Shown piece by piece: positions 8,587 through 17,642 of a stretch of 64,000 bases of DNA. The position numbers and the translations under genes are program-made. A model generated the notes under the pieces. It was given only the letters and a program-made list of their open reading frames with translations. It was not told where the DNA came from and did not search any database. Each line of letters begins with the position of its first letter. The first letter of the stretch is position 1. The DNA is from an uncultured Tateyamaria sp. (GTDB lineage: Bacteria; Pseudomonadota; Alphaproteobacteria; Rhodobacterales; Rhodobacteraceae): contig CANMVD010000001.1 in assembly GCA_947501275.1 (NCBI GenBank), positions 186,001 through 250,000 of the forward strand, written 5' to 3'.

Positions 8587-9735
8587 TCATACCTGTGCCG
8601 GCAAAATCATTTCGAATATCGCCTCACGACCCAAACCAGGGCTTGGCGGGTAGATCCACTGTTCGTTGATCTGTGCCTTCATTGCGGCCCCGTGTTCACC
8701 TGTCATGACTATGGTTCTGTCCCAACCTTGAGTGAATACGGCGTTGGAGGCACCTAGGCTCAAACAGGTGGCGTAATCTGGCTGAGTATAGCGAAGCATG
8801 TCTTGCCCAAGCAGATCGCGCACCGCGTTTTGGCCCGCCAAGACGCCCATGGGCATCGCGTGTTGGCACGACATCAACGTGCTGTGCTCATCATCCGCTG
8901 CCGCAACCCCGACATCACCTGCTGCAAATATGGTTGGCTGTCCCGTCACTTTGAGGGTCTGATCCAACTGCAGGCGCCCGTCGCTGGCTTGCACCCCAAG
9001 GTTTGCGACCAAGGGCGAAGGTTGCAGGCCTGTTGCGAAAATCACTGTTTGCGTGTCAATTGCTCTGCCCGAGCGCAGGGTGATTTGATCCGCCGTAACG
9101 TGAGTCACGGTCTCACCCCCGAGGAATTCGATATCTGCCTTGTCGAGCGCTACATCGATTTCGTCGGTTAGGTTATTGCCAAGCGATTGACCCGCCTTGG
9201 CCTTCTGATCGATCAGGTAGATCGCGGCGTCGCCACCCAAACGATCGCGCAACGATGTTGCGATCTCGAGACCACTGAAACTTGCCCCCACCACAACGAG
9301 CGCGGACGTATCGAGTGCTTTTGAATCCAGCTTGGAAAGATGCGTATCAAGGCGTGCAGTCTGTTCATATGCATCCACGACAAAACCATGGTCCGCGGCT
9401 CCGGGTATGGCAGGAATTGCGACATGGCTGCCTGCGGCAAGGATCAGGCGGTCATGAACCATCTTGGCCTTATCGGTCTGCAATGCTGTGGGGGTCACTT
9501 CGGATATCTGGGCCTGCTCGAAAGTCACGTCGATGGCTTCGAGCAAAGGTTGCAACGGCACCCGCATCTCCGGGCGTGCGCCTTCGTAAAGGCGCGGGCG
9601 GACACACAGATGCGTGTCCTTGGACACCAGCGTAATTTCGATATCTTTGGCCGTCTGGCGATGCCGTGTCGCAGCGGCAGCCATTGCAGCCCAAAGGCCA
9701 GCAAACCCGCCACCCGCAATGATAATTTTTGCCAT
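8587..9735 (-). CDS. FAD-dependent pyridine nucleotide-disulfide oxidoreductase (NDH-2-like)
   Basis: A 382-residue flavoprotein resembling type II NADH dehydrogenases and ferredoxin reductases. The FAD Rossmann motif IIIAGGGFAGLWAA starts at residue 4, a second nucleotide motif VVVGASFSGLEIA sits near residue 150, and the closing FAD block FAAGDVGV near residue 275 completes the fold. Family members pass electrons from NAD(P)H to quinones or partner proteins. I placed the start at the ATG at 9735, because earlier in-frame codons only add a non-conserved tail. A LysR gene is divergent, with a dyad-rich gap between them, so this is the likely regulated operon head. Confidence 0.85.
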   Translation of the reverse strand: MAKIIIAGGGFAGLWAAMAAAATRHRQTAKDIEITLVSKDTHLCVRPRLYEGARPEMRVPLQPLLEAIDVTFEQAQISEVTPTALQTDKAKMVHDRLILAAGSHVAIPAIPGAADHGFVVDAYEQTARLDTHLSKLDSKALDTSALVVVGASFSGLEIATSLRDRLGGDAAIYLIDQKAKAGQSLGNNLTDEIDVALDKADIEFLGGETVTHVTADQITLRSGRAIDTQTVIFATGLQPSPLVANLGVQASDGRLQLDQTLKVTGQPTIFAAGDVGVAAADDEHSTLMSCQHAMPMGVLAGQNAVRDLLGQDMLRYTQPDYATCLSLGASNAVFTQGWDRTIVMTGEHGAAMKAQINEQWIYPPSPGLGREAIFEMILPAQV

Positions 9736-9770
9736 TCCTGCCTCGTGAATTGTTTCAGAAGGCTGGAGTA

Positions 9771-9821
9771 GCGATTGCAAATTCGCGAGTACAGAAGCAA
9801 GATTGCGAATGTGAATCGCAA
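9771..9821. promoter_or_regulatory. Candidate LysR operator between divergent genes
   Basis: The gap between the oxidoreductase and LysR genes contains an imperfect long inverted repeat: GCGATTGCAAATTCGC at 9771-9786 against GCGAATGTGAATCGC at 9805-9819. Within the second arm TTGCGA (9803-9808) and TCGCAA (9816-9821) form a perfect dyad with a seven-base spacer. LysR regulators usually bind such dyads between themselves and a divergent target. The assignment is inferred from position and symmetry only. Confidence 0.5.
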
Positions 9822-9835
9822 AAGTGAGACTCGGA

Positions 9836-10711
9836 ATGCTGGACTGGGACGATTACCGCCTGTTGCTGCATATCGCCCGTTTCGGGCGCGTGCCCGAAGC
9901 CGCGGGCAAATTGAATGTGACAACATCCACAGTTTTTCGCCGTTTGGCCGCCGTTGAAGCCAAACTGAATATCGCGGTTTTTCAACGCGATAGCGGACGC
10001 TACATACCCACCGAAGAAGGCGCAGCTATCGTACACGCCGCTGAGAAGATGGAACAGGAGACCGCCAATGCGACACGCCATCTGTTTGGAGGAAGCCAAA
10101 CGCTCTCCGGTTCTGTGAAAGTGACAACAAGCGAGGTCTTGTCGTCTTTCTTTGTTGCGCGCCATGTCATGGCCTTGGGACAGGATCATCCAAATTTGAA
10201 AGTACAGGTCGTGAGCAGCGACAGGATGCTGGACTTGTCCCGTCACGAAGCTGACGTCGCGATCCGGCAGAAACGGCTGTGTTCGGATGCACTGTTCGGA
10301 CGAAAACTCGCCACGATCCGATGGGCGACCTATACCGCCGACCGACCCGATACAGACCTCGACCAACAGACGAATGCCTATATTGGCCATGCTGGCGATC
10401 CTCGTTTGGCTGAGCATTTTGGCTCAACCACCTTTGATCCCAATGCCATATCCGGCCCACAATTTTATGCAAGTTCCTTGGTGTTGCGTGCAGCCATGTG
10501 CGCTCAAGGTGGCCACGTCGCTGCCTTGCCATTGATCCTTGGCGAAGTCTGGCCCGGGCTGCGTCGTGTCAGCGAACCGCTTGCGACTCCGGTCGGAGAT
10601 CTTTGGATCGTTTGCCACAATGACATGCGCCGCAACCGAAGGGTTCGGGCCGTGTTCGACGCGATAATCGAAGGAGCACGCGCCGATAAGGCATTGTTCG
10701 AAGGCGCTTGA
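9836..10711 (+). CDS. LysR-family transcriptional regulator
   Basis: A 291-residue LysR regulator with its helix-turn-helix at residues 1-60 (GRVPEAAGKLNVTTSTVFRRL) and an effector domain behind it. The domain is of the shorter GcvA/CrgA-like subtype in which the HTH is followed closely by a repeat of basic residues. The ATG at 9836 gives the standard N-terminus MLDWDDYRLLL; a GTG at 9824 is in frame but adds only four residues. It is divergent from the FAD oxidoreductase operon and is its probable regulator. Confidence 0.85.
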   Translation: MLDWDDYRLLLHIARFGRVPEAAGKLNVTTSTVFRRLAAVEAKLNIAVFQRDSGRYIPTEEGAAIVHAAEKMEQETANATRHLFGGSQTLSGSVKVTTSEVLSSFFVARHVMALGQDHPNLKVQVVSSDRMLDLSRHEADVAIRQKRLCSDALFGRKLATIRWATYTADRPDTDLDQQTNAYIGHAGDPRLAEHFGSTTFDPNAISGPQFYASSLVLRAAMCAQGGHVAALPLILGEVWPGLRRVSEPLATPVGDLWIVCHNDMRRNRRVRAVFDAIIEGARADKALFEGA

Positions 10712-10989
10712 GGTTCAGGTCAGGAAAGAGCAAATCGAAGACATAAAAACTGCTGCAGGATGTAAGAAACGTGGCGACAGCCAGTTTACCACTATCGAGC
10801 GGACATACGCAGCCCGGCAACGCCAACAACAAAACCTGAGCAGAGCTAACTTAAATTAGCGGACTCAACGGGAAGCAGGTCATCCAGCTGATAGCTTCTG
10901 GGATTTTCAACACCGTGATCCAATGACGGGGAACCCAGCATTTGCCTTGAACCCCTACCCGTCTACGCAAAACTTTGGCCTGTGAATGA

Positions 10990-11220
10990 GCCGGGCATCA
11001 AGTCGACGCAGACGCCCCAATACGTTTTCAGAACCGTTGGGTTGATCGAGTTTACTCGGATCACTAGCGGCATCTCGCACCCAATGGTTTTGGCAAAAGA
11101 AGGGATCGCTCCGCTGGTCACAGCATCCGCGACCGCGAAGGGGATAGGTTTGACCTTGAATACACCGGTGATCAGCATGAACGAGCCGATGTAGATGGTG
11201 TGTTTGCTATCGACTTTGAC
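10990..11220 (-). pseudogene. Fragment of a short-chain dehydrogenase gene
   Basis: Reading leftwards, about 77 residues keep the C-terminal half of an SDR: FAKTIGCEM fits the helix after the active site, and IRVNSINPTVLKT fits the family block IRVNSINPTVVxT seen in xylulose-reductase-like SDRs. The position of the catalytic Tyr-Lys pair reads FAVADA, so the active site is lost. The N-terminal cofactor half is missing. The open frame continues to 11400 but with unrelated sequence. This is a relic of a gene once divergent from the LysR relic beside it. Confidence 0.65.
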
Positions 11221-11284
11221 GCGCTTGATGTGGACCTTCAACTTGGCCATCAACAAGCTCAACCGCTGATCGTCAGTCCTTTCT

Positions 11285-11790
11285 TTGGTTGGCGCGAACG
11301 AGCGGTCAGCATTCCTGCAACGCATTATGCTCAGATCATTCTGTTGCAACTGCTGCTGGATCGTTTGAGAAATGAGGCGCCTCAATCTGAACATCGACAT
11401 ACTCGACCTCCGCAGCGTGCTAACTGTTGAGCTGAGGCAGCTTGGTCAGATCGATCTGTTGATCACCCCCCCCAATGCATTCCTGACAACCTCTCACGAC
11501 AAGAGTTGTTCTAAGAGGACTATGTCTTCGTCACCTCCAAAGGCGATCCAATAGCCCATGTGACAATGACCACTGAGACGCTTGCGGCACATCCGCAGTA
11601 TTCAGTTTTCCCATCGAGGCCAAACTATCCAAAGTCAGTCAATCAATGGTTGGAGGCGCACGGGCAGATGCGAAAACAGGGGTATTCACGGCATCGATAA
11701 CCTCCTGTCGGAACGGGGTAAAAACCCGCAACTGCCAGCGATTGCGCGAACACTTTCGCGCTCAAGCCGCCATGCGCCTGTCAGACAAAG
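11285..11790 (+). pseudogene. Fragment of a LysR regulator gene, several frameshifts
   Basis: Pieces of a LysR effector domain appear in successive frames: ATHYAQIILLQLLLDRLRNE (about 11310-11370), LRQLGQIDLLITPPNAFL (to about 11490), then QELF-stop-EDYVFVTSKGDPIAH and SVNQWLEAHGQMRK (about 11500-11670), then a tail resembling REHFRAQAAMRL (about 11740-11780). At least three frame changes and one in-frame TAA separate them. The DNA-binding N-terminus is absent. The text fits the NahR/NodD-like branch of the family. Confidence 0.65.
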
Positions 11791-11999
11791 ATCAAGCAGG
11801 TTCAGCGTCGGATTGTTCAATTGATCGTGGACAGTGACACTGTCGATCATTTCGTAAAGAGCCGGGAAGGACAGGTTGAACCAGTTTGTTGATGTGGCCC
11901 AACGGTTCTTGGAAATGGCACTCAAGGCAAAGGGCGCCAATGGTTGCATCGCAAATGTTTTGGCCGCCTTGGCAAAAGGTCATCACGGACGCTTTCCCG
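11791..11999. other. Non-coding or decayed stretch
   Basis: No intact gene is visible. A plus-strand frame ending at about 11999 reads QRFLEMALKAKGANG and further protein-like text without a start, which may be the C-terminus of another lost gene. I do not recognise the family. The stretch follows the LysR relic and lies downstream of the D-amino acid dehydrogenase gene. Confidence 0.3.
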
Positions 12000-13238
12000 C
12001 TAAAACCTGAGCGGTTCGAATGGGCTGAGGTCAGTATTGGGCGTCACACCTGCAACAAGATCGGCGATCAGTTCGCCTGTTTTCGGAGCCATCATCAAAC
12101 CGTAGTGAGAGTGCCCGAATGCCGCAAAAAGACCTGGCTGATCGGGTATTGCACCAAGGGCAGGCAGGCTGTCGGGGAAGGAGGGGCGGCGTCCCATCCA
12201 TGTAGTCATTTCCCTTGGGTTCAGATCAGGCAACATGGCGCGGGCCTGCTTGACCAGCAGTCTTTCCTTGCGTGGATCTGGCAGCGCATCAATTGCAGCA
12301 AACTCGGACGAACCTGCAACGCGCACCCCGCCCAACATGGAACTGGCAACGATCTTGGCATCTACGTCCATAACCGAATTGTTGAGCGACACACCGGGGT
12401 CCGCGAATTCAACGTGATAGCCACGCTCGGCGGTCAGCGGCATCTTCAGACCCAAAGGCCTTAGCAAATTGGCGCTCCAAACGCCCGCAGCAAGGATCAG
12501 CTTTTCGGCTTTGACGACCCCGTTGGACGTCCTGAGCAGCCATCCTCCGTTGACTTCCTTTTCCAGTGCCGCAACGTCGGCACGGATGAATTCAGCACCT
12601 TGGGCGCGGGCTTTGCTGGCCAGAACTTCTGCAATCTGACCGGGCGCGCGCGCTCGGGCCTGACCTTTGATTAGCACCGCAGCCTTGAAGGCAGGCGATA
12701 TCGCGGGCTCGACTTCCTTAAGTTGCTCAGGACCAACCAACTCAAGGTCGGCACCTTTCTCTTGGCGTATCTGAAAGCCGAGCTCGCGCAAGCTGGCACC
12801 GCTGTCATTTCGAAATGCATGCACATACCAGCTGTCGACGACGAGGTCCTCAGATCCGGTACCTTCAAGATGACGGCGGTAGAGCATCACAGAAGGCTGG
12901 CAAAGTATCTCCATCGCATCTGAGACGGCCCGCGCGGATGCCTCGTTTGAATGAGCCAGGAACCGCAAACCCCACGGGATCATTCGCGGCCAGAATGTCG
13001 GCCTGACAGACAGAGGGCCATTGGGGTGCAGCAACATCTTGGGGATGGATTTCCAGATGCCCGGCATGGCCTGCGGGATGATGGAGAACGGCGAAATGAC
13101 GCCAGCATTTCCAAACGAGGTCTCCTGACCCGGTGCGCCGCGGTCAATGAGCCGTACCTTGACCCCGCGTTCCTGCAACGACAGCGCACAACAGATGCCG
13201 ACGATGCCAGCTCCGATGATGGTGACAGTATCCTCCAC
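12000..13238 (-). CDS. D-amino-acid dehydrogenase-like FAD oxidoreductase (DadA/DAO family)
   Basis: A 412-residue flavoprotein of the DAO superfamily, which oxidises amine carbons and passes electrons to a quinone or carrier. The FAD motif IIGAGIVGICCAL is at residues 7-19, and the C-terminal GHSHYGLMMAP block (family GHGTLGWTM) closes the cofactor site. The architecture matches the small subunit of D-amino acid dehydrogenase. The GTG start at 13238 lies one base beyond the TRAP gene's stop, so the two are cotranscribed and coupled. With the TRAP transporter and the PLP enzyme nearby, the likely role is oxidative use of an imported D-amino acid. The exact amine is unknown. Confidence 0.8.
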   Translation of the reverse strand: MEDTVTIIGAGIVGICCALSLQERGVKVRLIDRGAPGQETSFGNAGVISPFSIIPQAMPGIWKSIPKMLLHPNGPLSVRPTFWPRMIPWGLRFLAHSNEASARAVSDAMEILCQPSVMLYRRHLEGTGSEDLVVDSWYVHAFRNDSGASLRELGFQIRQEKGADLELVGPEQLKEVEPAISPAFKAAVLIKGQARARAPGQIAEVLASKARAQGAEFIRADVAALEKEVNGGWLLRTSNGVVKAEKLILAAGVWSANLLRPLGLKMPLTAERGYHVEFADPGVSLNNSVMDVDAKIVASSMLGGVRVAGSSEFAAIDALPDPRKERLLVKQARAMLPDLNPREMTTWMGRRPSFPDSLPALGAIPDQPGLFAAFGHSHYGLMMAPKTGELIADLVAGVTPNTDLSPFEPLRF

Positions 13239-13239
13239 C

Positions 13240-15447
13240 TTAGGCCGGGGTCCGCATCGACCTGCGGGCGAGCAATTGCAAGGTAACGACGGGTGATGCG
13301 ATCACCAAGGCGATCATGTCAGCAGCCAATGACGGAGCCACGAAAACCAAACCCGCAATCGCCATGAGGATGCGCGAAACGGTTCCCATGGGCGCAAACC
13401 AGTAGCCGACAACAGCCGTCGACAACGCGATCACACCAGCGATACAACTGGTTGCAGTATAGCTGAACTCCCACAGATCAAAGCCAGTGGAGGAGACGAA
13501 CAGCAACACAGGAGCATAGACAAACGCCATGGGCGCGACGACCTTTCCGAGGCCTAGCGAAAAGGCCGACAGACCCGTTCGAAACGGGTTTGAGTTGGCA
13601 ATCGCAGCAGCCGCATAGGCTGAGGTACAAACCGGCGGCGTGATCTCGGAAACAACACCGTAATAGAGCACGAACATGTGGCTGGCGATTGGCGGTACGC
13701 CAAGCTGTGCAAGGGCGGGCTGCGCGACCGACACCAACATTATGTAAAGCGCGGTGGTCGGGATGCCGGCCCCCATCAAAATGCATGCAATCGCAATGAA
13801 CACGAGCGAGATGAACAATTGCAGATCCTGAATGGTGAACCAGTCGAACAGACCGCCCAGTGACAGGAACCCAAACATGTCAGAGGCCAGATGGCCCGCA
13901 CCTTGCGTAACCATGAAACCAATTCGGAACCCGATGCCTGTGGTATTGATAACGCCCACGACGATGCCGACCGCAGCGGACGCAGCGCCCACAGCAAGCG
14001 CGTACTTCACGCCCAGTTCCATCGCCGCAGACATCTCGGGGATCTTGATGCGATCCTGCGGGTTCAGAGTTGCAAGGGCAGATCCTGCGCACAGGATCAT
14101 TGTCATGGTCAGATCAAACCCGCCCCCGGAATACTTCCACAACACAAAGGCAATGAAGGCCGCAGAGTAAATGAGGGTCGGCGGTTCGCGCAGGCGCGAC
14201 ATACCTGCGACAACGGCCAAGGAAATGCCGCAGAAGGCCGACATGAACGGCGTGTAACCCGAGAACAAGACCACCAGCAGTCCGATCAAAGGCACGATAT
14301 TGGCCCAGCCCTCCGCCCAGACTGCTTTGAACTGAGGCAACTGCTCTTTGGTAAGGCCTTTGAGGTCCAGCTTGCGGGCCATCAAATGGACAACCGCAAA
14401 TACACCGACATAGTGCAACAGCGCAGGGAAGATCGCCGCAATCACGATGGTCGTGTAAGGAAGTTCCAGAAACTCGGCCATGATGAAGGCCGCAGCCCCC
14501 ATGATTGGCGGAGTGATTTGCCCACCTGCCGAAGATGCTGCTTCGACCCCGCCTGCAAAGTGGCCGGGATAGCCAAGGCGCTTCATGTTTGGGATGGTCA
14601 GCGCCCCGGTCGAGACCGTGTTGGCAACGGAAGAGCCTGAAATCGTGCCAAAGAATGCCGATGAAACAACCGAGACCTTCGCAGGCCCGCCAGTGTAGCG
14701 ACCGGCGAGGATCGTTGCATTGTCGATAAAGAGCTGACCCAAGCCTGTGCGCTGCGCAATGACGCCGAACAGAACGAAGTGAAACACGATCGTACTGACC
14801 ACCCAAAGAGTGACGCCAAAGATGCCTTCTTGGGGAAAGTACATTGAAGAGACAAAAGTTTTGAAGTTGACGCCGGGATGTTTCAGGAGGCCCGGAAAGT
14901 ATTGGCCCAGCAGCGCATAGCTGATGAAGACGCAGATAATCAGTGGTAAAATCCAGCCAAGCGTGCGGCGCGCAATATCGAGAACCAGCAATATGATGAC
15001 GACCCCAAAGAAAACGTCATATCCGTTGGGATTGCCCATGCGAAAGGTTTGCTCTTCGATCCCCAGCACTGGCACCCCGCGCCACGCAAAGCCGACATAA
15101 AGCGCGGACATCACCCCCAACAGCATGAACATGATGTCATAAATCGGAATGTTGCCAATGCGCAGTGCGCTTGTCTTCTGGGCGAAAAGGCTTTTTGACC
15201 CGACAATTGGGAACAGCGCGTATGTCAGGATGAACAACCCGGTCAGATGCCAGCCCATATGCCAATGATCGGCGGGCAATCCGAAGCCCGCAGTGATGAA
15301 GTGATAGATTGCAAAGATCAACGCGACGGCGCGCAGGATCATGCCCGTTGTGGGTCCGACAGCACGGGTGGCGGAGCCTTCGTCGTATTTCTCTTCAATC
15401 GCAGCAAGCTCTTCGGCAGTCAGTTCGTGTGTATTTGGGTCTGACAT
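13240..15447 (-). CDS. TRAP transporter fused 4TM/12TM permease (TAXI type)
   Basis: A 735-residue inner-membrane protein that combines the small and large permease subunits of a tripartite ATP-independent periplasmic transporter. Residues 30-200 give the small-subunit helices. The large-subunit domain includes GTISGSSVANTVSTGALTIP around residue 270, the substrate and sodium site region typical of the fused family, and many further helices. The ATG at 15447 has AAGGAG six bases ahead; the TTG one codon earlier is less likely. It lies just downstream of the TAXI receptor gene and just upstream of the D-amino acid dehydrogenase. Confidence 0.9.
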   Translation of the reverse strand: MSDPNTHELTAEELAAIEEKYDEGSATRAVGPTTGMILRAVALIFAIYHFITAGFGLPADHWHMGWHLTGLFILTYALFPIVGSKSLFAQKTSALRIGNIPIYDIMFMLLGVMSALYVGFAWRGVPVLGIEEQTFRMGNPNGYDVFFGVVIILLVLDIARRTLGWILPLIICVFISYALLGQYFPGLLKHPGVNFKTFVSSMYFPQEGIFGVTLWVVSTIVFHFVLFGVIAQRTGLGQLFIDNATILAGRYTGGPAKVSVVSSAFFGTISGSSVANTVSTGALTIPNMKRLGYPGHFAGGVEAASSAGGQITPPIMGAAAFIMAEFLELPYTTIVIAAIFPALLHYVGVFAVVHLMARKLDLKGLTKEQLPQFKAVWAEGWANIVPLIGLLVVLFSGYTPFMSAFCGISLAVVAGMSRLREPPTLIYSAAFIAFVLWKYSGGGFDLTMTMILCAGSALATLNPQDRIKIPEMSAAMELGVKYALAVGAASAAVGIVVGVINTTGIGFRIGFMVTQGAGHLASDMFGFLSLGGLFDWFTIQDLQLFISLVFIAIACILMGAGIPTTALYIMLVSVAQPALAQLGVPPIASHMFVLYYGVVSEITPPVCTSAYAAAAIANSNPFRTGLSAFSLGLGKVVAPMAFVYAPVLLFVSSTGFDLWEFSYTATSCIAGVIALSTAVVGYWFAPMGTVSRILMAIAGLVFVAPSLAADMIALVIASPVVTLQLLARRSMRTPA

Positions 15448-15546
15448 CAAGAGCTCCTTTGGCGATTGTACAGTTGGAGAGTGTGGTGCCCCAATTCAAA
15501 GAGGCACCACAGGTTTTCGTCAGACCCATAAGGTCATCAGGGAGGG

Positions 15547-16554
15547 TCACTTCAGAAGGCCGGCTTCCTTGTAGAACTTCTCGGCACCTGCGTGCAGAGG
15601 AACACCCAAAGCCGCCACGCCATCCAACGCTGTTTCTGGTGTGATCTGTTTGCCTTTGGCATGACCATTGTCCAGCAGCTTGCGCGTGTTGTCGTTCCAC
15701 AGTGCTTTTGTCAGGCCGTAGACCAGCTCATCCGACAAGTCAGACGACACAACCAACATCGCAGACACGGCAGGCGTCAGAATGTCGTTGTCGACTCCCT
15801 CATAAACGCCGCCCGGAATTTTGGATGGGATATATGCCGGGATGATCTCGTTGATCTTGGCGAGGTCTTCCTCAGTGAAGGAATGCAGGTTCATGCCTTT
15901 GGTCGAGGCCAGTTGCACCATCGCCGCCACGGGCCAACCCGCAGCGTAGAAATACGCGTCGATCTGGCCGTCCGCCAGACGCTCGGCGGACTGGCTGTTG
16001 TTAAGCTCTGCTTCGTCCATGTTGTCGCGCGTCACGCCCCAGGCTTCGAGCATCTGAAGCACGGCGACTTGCGTTCCGGATCCGGCCTGCGCGATGCCAA
16101 CGCGTTTGTTTGCCAGATCACCAAGATTACCAATGGTCGCGCCAGCCGGCATGACCAGATGCAAGTCTTCTGGATAAAGATTGGCGATGATGCGCAGTTT
16201 TGGATGCGGTTTGCCTTCGAACTTGCCTTCACCCAGATACATCGAACGGGTTACGTCCGCCGCAGCAAGTCCTGCTTCCAACTCGCCGTTTTGCACGGCC
16301 GCGTTGTTAAACACCGACGCCGTCGTGGATTGTGCAATCGCGATCAGGCCAGGCACGCCACACTGTCCGCCGTCTTCGCATGCACGCGATCCGGGAGGGG
16401 CAGAAATCCCGTTGGCGATTGTGCCACCGATCGGAAAGTATGTTCCGCCTGCCCCGCCCGTACCTATTCGGAAAAAGGTCGGATCTTGCGCAACCGCTGG
16501 AACGGCCAATGTTCCGGCCAATGCGATACCCGCCAAGGTTTTGATCATGTTCAT
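15547..16554 (-). CDS. TAXI-family TRAP transporter substrate-binding protein
   Basis: A 335-residue periplasmic receptor. A signal peptide spans about residues 1-22, ending AVA. The mature part starts with the hallmark RIGTGGAGGTYFPIGG of the TAXI family (TRAP-associated extracytoplasmic immunogenic). Members bind organic acids or amino acids such as glutamate and deliver them to the fused permease. GGGAGACGACA precedes the ATG. It heads the TRAP/dehydrogenase operon and is divergent from a LysR gene. Confidence 0.9.
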   Translation of the reverse strand: MNMIKTLAGIALAGTLAVPAVAQDPTFFRIGTGGAGGTYFPIGGTIANGISAPPGSRACEDGGQCGVPGLIAIAQSTTASVFNNAAVQNGELEAGLAAADVTRSMYLGEGKFEGKPHPKLRIIANLYPEDLHLVMPAGATIGNLGDLANKRVGIAQAGSGTQVAVLQMLEAWGVTRDNMDEAELNNSQSAERLADGQIDAYFYAAGWPVAAMVQLASTKGMNLHSFTEEDLAKINEIIPAYIPSKIPGGVYEGVDNDILTPAVSAMLVVSSDLSDELVYGLTKALWNDNTRKLLDNGHAKGKQITPETALDGVAALGVPLHAGAEKFYKEAGLLK

Positions 16555-16635
16555 TGTCGTCTCCCAGTTGATGAATTCGAGCTTCGGTTCAGTCGAATTT
16601 TTGTGTCCATCAGGTTATGGAAAAACAACATAAAG

Positions 16636-16645
16636 ACAAATTTGT
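16636..16645. promoter_or_regulatory. Palindrome in the TAXI/LysR divergent promoter
   Basis: The AT-rich gap between the TAXI receptor (start 16554) and the LysR gene (start 16686) holds the perfect ten-base palindrome ACAAATTTGT. It sits about 80 bases upstream of the receptor gene and 40 bases upstream of the regulator. LysR-type operators often have this place and symmetry, so it is a candidate binding site. No promoter boxes can be set with confidence. Confidence 0.35.
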
Positions 16646-16685
16646 TATATTTCACAAAATGAAAGTTTTGCTTATACTTGGGCGA

Positions 16686-17642
16686 ATGAATTTCACTCAG
16701 CTCACCGTCTTTCGCGAAGTGATGGAATCCGGTTCCATTTCTCAAACCGCCAAGAAACTTGGGCGCACGCAGCCGGCCATCAGTCTGGCCATCAAGAACC
16801 TGGAAAGAAGTCTTGGCTTGTCTTTGTTTGAGCGCCACGGCAGGCGGTTGGTACCCGTGCCCGAAGCACAGTACCTGTTGGCCGAAGCGACGATGGTTCT
16901 GGACCGGTTGTCAACTGTTTCTGGCACGATGAAAGGGTTGCGGTCGGCGGAAACGGGCAGCCTGAACGTGGCAGCGATGCCGGGGCCATCAGCCTATGTT
17001 TTCCCAACGTTCATCAGCAACAACATCGGCGCGGACACCAGTTTTCAAACGACGATTTCTTCGCGCAGCTCACCCCAGATCCGAGAATTGGCGAGCACAC
17101 AGAGCATTGACTTTGGCTTTGCCGATTTCGAAGAACCGGAAGGCAAGCTGCCGCAATATCACTCTGAAATCATCAGCTCGAACTGTTTTTGTGCGTTGCA
17201 CCGCGATCACGTACTTGCTCAGAACGACACGGTGAACATCTCGGACTTGGGTAGCCGACCCATCGGCACCCTTCACGGCAATCATCCCTTCCCGCGCAAG
17301 CTGGCGCAGGCTTTTGCGCAGGAGGGTGCACCATTCCACTCTCATATTGCAGCGCAGTTCTTTCTGCCATTGATACCCTTCATCAGTCTGGGGCATTGCT
17401 GCGCAATTGTGGACCCGTTGACAGTCGTGACGGAACGGGAATTGGATGTATCCAGTGGTCAAGTCGTCTTTGTGCCATTCGACGCGCCTGTACGATATGA
17501 ATTTGCGACGTTGACACCTCTGCATCGCCCCCTGTCGCAACTGGCCAAACGGGTCAAGAACAGCTGGATGGAAAGCCTATTCACAATGATAGACGACATT
17601 GGCGCAAAACCGGCAGTTGGGCAGGCCCTAGGCGCTGTTTAG
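16686..17642 (+). CDS. LysR-family transcriptional regulator
   Basis: A 318-residue LysR regulator with HTH at residues 1-60 (SISQTAKKLGRTQPAISLAIK) and a full effector domain. The open frame begins at 16617, but MNFTQLTVFREV at 16686 is the standard family start. It is divergent from the TAXI-TRAP operon and converges on the PLP enzyme gene with a 15-base overlap. From position it should control uptake and breakdown of the transported compound. The ligand is unknown. Confidence 0.88.
   Translation: MNFTQLTVFREVMESGSISQTAKKLGRTQPAISLAIKNLERSLGLSLFERHGRRLVPVPEAQYLLAEATMVLDRLSTVSGTMKGLRSAETGSLNVAAMPGPSAYVFPTFISNNIGADTSFQTTISSRSSPQIRELASTQSIDFGFADFEEPEGKLPQYHSEIISSNCFCALHRDHVLAQNDTVNISDLGSRPIGTLHGNHPFPRKLAQAFAQEGAPFHSHIAAQFFLPLIPFISLGHCCAIVDPLTVVTERELDVSSGQVVFVPFDAPVRYEFATLTPLHRPLSQLAKRVKNSWMESLFTMIDDIGAKPAVGQALGAV

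Noticed and set aside
10963-11400. 145-codon minus-strand frame as an intact gene
   Set aside because: Only its C-terminal part resembles an SDR, and the active site and N-terminal half are missing, so I list it as a relic.
15592-16662. 356-codon frame opposite the TAXI receptor
   Set aside because: Shadow of a clear TAXI protein with signal peptide and hallmark motif on the other strand.
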